A stretch of 7,775 bases of DNA from Opitutaceae bacterium UBA3033 (GTDB lineage: Bacteria; Verrucomicrobiota; Verrucomicrobiia; Opitutales; Opitutaceae): NCBI GenBank assembly GCA_002367815.1, contig DFDG01000092.1, forward strand, positions 834-8,608. Direction: 5' to 3'. Position numbers and translations under genes: made by a program. Shown piece after piece: positions 6,466-7,775 of this stretch (its first letter is position 1; every line of letters starts with the position of its first letter). The notes beneath the pieces were generated by a model. That model searched no databases, was not told where the DNA came from, and worked only from the letters and a program-made list of their open reading frames with translations.

Positions 6466-6494
6466 TTGACGATGTGGCCACGCGTGGCCACATT
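6466..6494 (+). promoter_or_regulatory. Weak candidate promoter of the toxin-antitoxin pair
   Basis: TTGACG at 6466-6471 is one base from the -35 consensus. Seventeen bases further, CACATT at 6489-6494 keeps the key A2 and T6 of a -10 box but matches only 3 of 6. Transcription would then begin near 6501, the antitoxin ATG, giving a leaderless or nearly leaderless mRNA, which fits the absence of a Shine-Dalgarno site there. The palindrome at 6472-6493 would fill the spacer. Confidence 0.25.
6472..6493. promoter_or_regulatory. Perfect 22-bp palindrome, candidate autoregulatory operator
   Basis: ATGTGGCCACG is followed directly by its exact reverse complement. Outward, one mismatched pair (6471/6494) is followed by two further matching pairs, to 6469-6496. 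It lies 8 to 29 bases before the antitoxin ATG. Phd/YefM and VapB antitoxins commonly repress their own operon by binding palindromes at this place. There is no following T-run, so it is a poor terminator for the upstream DAHP synthase gene. Confidence 0.6.
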
Positions 6495-6500
6495 GTTGCA

Positions 6501-6833
6501 ATGAAACGAAAGCCCAAGGCAAAGACTGTCATTTACCCTGAGACCGGAGATACCCTTGCCCAGATCAAGGAAGATGCCGCGGCCTATGGTCTACGTCGGG
6601 ATGTGCTAGGAGTGCGTGAGGCCAAGGATCAAATGTCTTCATTGCTGCAGCGCGCTGCAGGAGGTGAGGAAATCGTCATCACTAGTGGGGGAGTGCCCAA
6701 GGCGATGATCGTGCGTTATCGTCCGATTATACGGGGCAAACCGTGGGAATCGCTCCGGAATTTTCGAGCAACACAGCCGATGCAGCCAGACTCGAAAAAG
6801 CACCTAAACGCTGACCGCGAAGAGCGTTGCTGA
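6501..6833 (+). CDS. Phd/YefM-family antitoxin of a type II toxin-antitoxin pair
   Basis: This is a probable antitoxin that both neutralises the neighbouring PIN-domain toxin and represses the operon. The recognisable part is the Phd/YefM DNA-binding fold at about residues 36-73 (VREAKDQMSSLLQRAAGGEE, then IVITSGGVPKAMIVRY). The tail from about 75 to 110 is polar and charged, as expected for a disordered toxin-binding segment. About 35 residues precede the fold (basic MKRKPKAK, then ETGDTLAQIKEDAAAYG), longer than the minimal Phd layout. I chose ATG 6501. A GTG at 6474 is in frame and would add nine residues, but it lies inside the palindrome proposed as operator. Neither start has a clear Shine-Dalgarno site. 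The stop is one base from the toxin ATG (TGAAATG), so the two are probably translated together. Confidence 0.83.
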   Translation: MKRKPKAKTVIYPETGDTLAQIKEDAAAYGLRRDVLGVREAKDQMSSLLQRAAGGEEIVITSGGVPKAMIVRYRPIIRGKPWESLRNFRATQPMQPDSKKHLNADREERC

Positions 6834-6834
6834 A

Positions 6835-7257
6835 ATGTATCTCGATACTTCCGTCGCCATTGCGATCTATACCCGCGAGCCCGATTCTGACAAACTGGAA
6901 ACCCTTCTGCGTAGAGGTGATGGCTTTATCTCATCTGAATTGCTGATCGGGGAGATGTCCAGAGCTCTACTCGCTAAAGAGAAAAGCCGCGTGATTACTC
7001 CTGCACTCCGAAAAATCATAGTGAAAAAACTCGACGATCATTTGGCCGCCGGACTCGTGCATCTCGTCGCGTTGAACAGTTTAGTGATCCGTGAAGCCGT
7101 CGAGGTGATGAATCAAGTCTACCCCAACGTCCTCTTGCGCACGCTTGATGCAATCCATCTAGCGACTTATCTTGGTATTGATGCCGGCCCGTTCTTCACC
7201 AAGGACAAGCGCATGCAAGATGCGGCGAGATTGCTCAACATTCCACTGGTTGAGTAG
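6835..7257 (+). CDS. vapC: PIN-domain ribonuclease toxin (VapC family)
   Basis: VapC toxins are Mg2+-dependent endoribonucleases that cut tRNA or rRNA and stop growth when not bound by antitoxin. The protein is a single PIN domain of 140 residues, the usual size. The acidic active-site positions are present: Asp4 in MYLDTSV, Glu40 in ELLIGEMSRAL, Asp105 in LDAIHLAT and Asp124 in FTKDKRMQDAA. The fold therefore looks intact and probably active. It follows the antitoxin with a one-base gap, and its stop lies 17 bases from the convergent mutS stop. Pairing of a Phd/YefM-type antitoxin with a PIN toxin is common. The RNA target cannot be predicted from sequence. Confidence 0.92.
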   Translation: MYLDTSVAIAIYTREPDSDKLETLLRRGDGFISSELLIGEMSRALLAKEKSRVITPALRKIIVKKLDDHLAAGLVHLVALNSLVIREAVEVMNQVYPNVLLRTLDAIHLATYLGIDAGPFFTKDKRMQDAARLLNIPLVE

Positions 7258-7274
7258 CAAGTTTCCCTGAAAAC

Positions 7275-7775
7275 CTACAGGAGGCTTAACTGTGAATCAT
7301 CCTCCGGTGCCACCGTAATTTTTTTCTTCGGTCGGGCCGAGGGAGCGGGAGATGGCAGGGTTACATCCGCATCGTCACATTCCAATTTTGCCAGAATGGT
7401 CTTGGCACGATCGATGACCGTGATCGGCAAACCCGCCAGTCGCGCAACCTGAATGCCGTAACTGCGGTCCGCTGCACCCGGCACGACGCGGCGCACAAAT
7501 ACGATCTCGTCGTTCCATTCTTTCACCGCCACGGAGAAATTGCGCATTCGCGGCAGATGTTTCTCCAATTGCGTCAGTTCCTGATAATGCGTGGCGAACA
7601 GCGTGCGAGGCCCGGCATCACCTGTGCCGTGCAAATGCTCCACTACGGCCCAGGCAATCGATAGACCATCGTAGGTCGAAGTGCCTCGACCAATTTCATC
7701 AAGGATGATCAGCGAGCGATCCGTGGCGTTGTTGAGAATATTGGCGGTCTCGTTCATCTCGACCATGAAGGTCGA
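7275..7775 (-). CDS. mutS: DNA mismatch repair protein MutS (partial, C-terminal 166 residues)
   Basis: This is the C-terminal ATPase part of MutS, which recognises mismatches and recruits MutL. The frame is open to the right edge, so the N-terminal mismatch-binding, connector, lever and clamp domains lie outside. Reading from the edge, STFMVEMNETANIL is the conserved segment before Walker B (LIILDEIGRGTSTYDG). The H-loop TLFATHYQEL comes next, then the helix-turn-helix dimerisation part (DRSYGIQVARLAGLP, VIDRAKTIL). A variable linker leads to a terminal QLSLL, which matches the beta-clamp-binding type of motif known at the E. coli MutS C-terminus. The stop is TAG at 7277-7275. It converges on the toxin gene with no obvious shared terminator in the 17-bp gap. 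Confidence 0.96.
   Translation of the reverse strand, partial: STFMVEMNETANILNNATDRSLIILDEIGRGTSTYDGLSIAWAVVEHLHGTGDAGPRTLFATHYQELTQLEKHLPRMRNFSVAVKEWNDEIVFVRRVVPGAADRSYGIQVARLAGLPITVIDRAKTILAKLECDDADVTLPSPAPSARPKKKITVAPEDDSQLSLL

Noticed and set aside
6645..6660. 16-bp palindrome CTGCAGCGCGCTGCAG inside the antitoxin gene
   Set aside because: It lies within the coding helix of the Phd fold (Leu-Leu-Gln-Arg-Ala-Ala-Gly); alternating GC-rich codons explain it, and there is no regulatory context.
7280..7305. GGAGG/CCTCC inverted repeat at the toxin-mutS convergence
   Set aside because: It is a five-base stem with a 16-base loop and no T-run on either strand, lying mostly in mutS codons; too weak to call a terminator.

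Overview
The window is compact bacterial chromosome of moderate GC content. Nearly all of it is coding, genes overlap at stop/start codons, and there are few strong Shine-Dalgarno sites. A TolC-type outer-membrane protein and a TonB/TolA-type envelope protein point to a Gram-negative envelope. The protein flavour (type I-beta DAHP synthase, an S4-less RluA-family enzyme with NRLD in place of HRLD, a TonB-like protein with a long acidic/proline linker) suggests Verrucomicrobiota, perhaps the Opitutales side. That placement is an impression from sequence style, not a demonstrated assignment.

Layout: (1) 1-1349, minus strand: most of a glutamine-dependent NAD+ synthetase (nadE), running off the left edge. 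(2) 1350-1422: a 73-bp divergent intergenic gap. (3) 1423-5199, plus strand: a tightly packed operon of a TolC-family outer-membrane protein, a Maf nucleotide pyrophosphatase, a TonB/TolA-like protein and an RluA-family pseudouridine synthase. The junctions overlap by 1, 4 and 4 bases (TGATG, ATGA, GTGA). (4) 5200-5411: a regulatory leader. (5) 5412-6458: a DAHP synthase (aroF-type), the entry enzyme of aromatic amino acid synthesis. (6) 6459-7257: a Phd-type antitoxin and PIN-domain (VapC) toxin pair behind a perfect 22-bp palindrome. (7) 7275-7775, minus strand: the C-terminal end of mutS, converging on the toxin gene.

The most notable feature is the leader before the DAHP synthase. A 37-codon ORF with a good ribosome-binding site has 9 aromatic codons, 7 of them within residues 16-26 (YYLSFGFWAFY). 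It is followed by an intrinsic terminator that ends 20 nt before the aroF-type start codon. The 5' arm, loop and start of the 3' arm of this terminator (5365-5380) are perfectly complementary to two blocks inside the leader ORF (5303-5311 and 5318-5324). A third hairpin (5286-5312), overlapping the aromatic codons, hides the first block. These are the parts of a ribosome-mediated transcription attenuator like those of trp and phe operons. Here it would let Phe/Tyr/Trp supply control DAHP synthase directly. The DAHP synthase itself departs from the family consensus at two signature motifs (AGQC for AGPC, CPRG for CERG).
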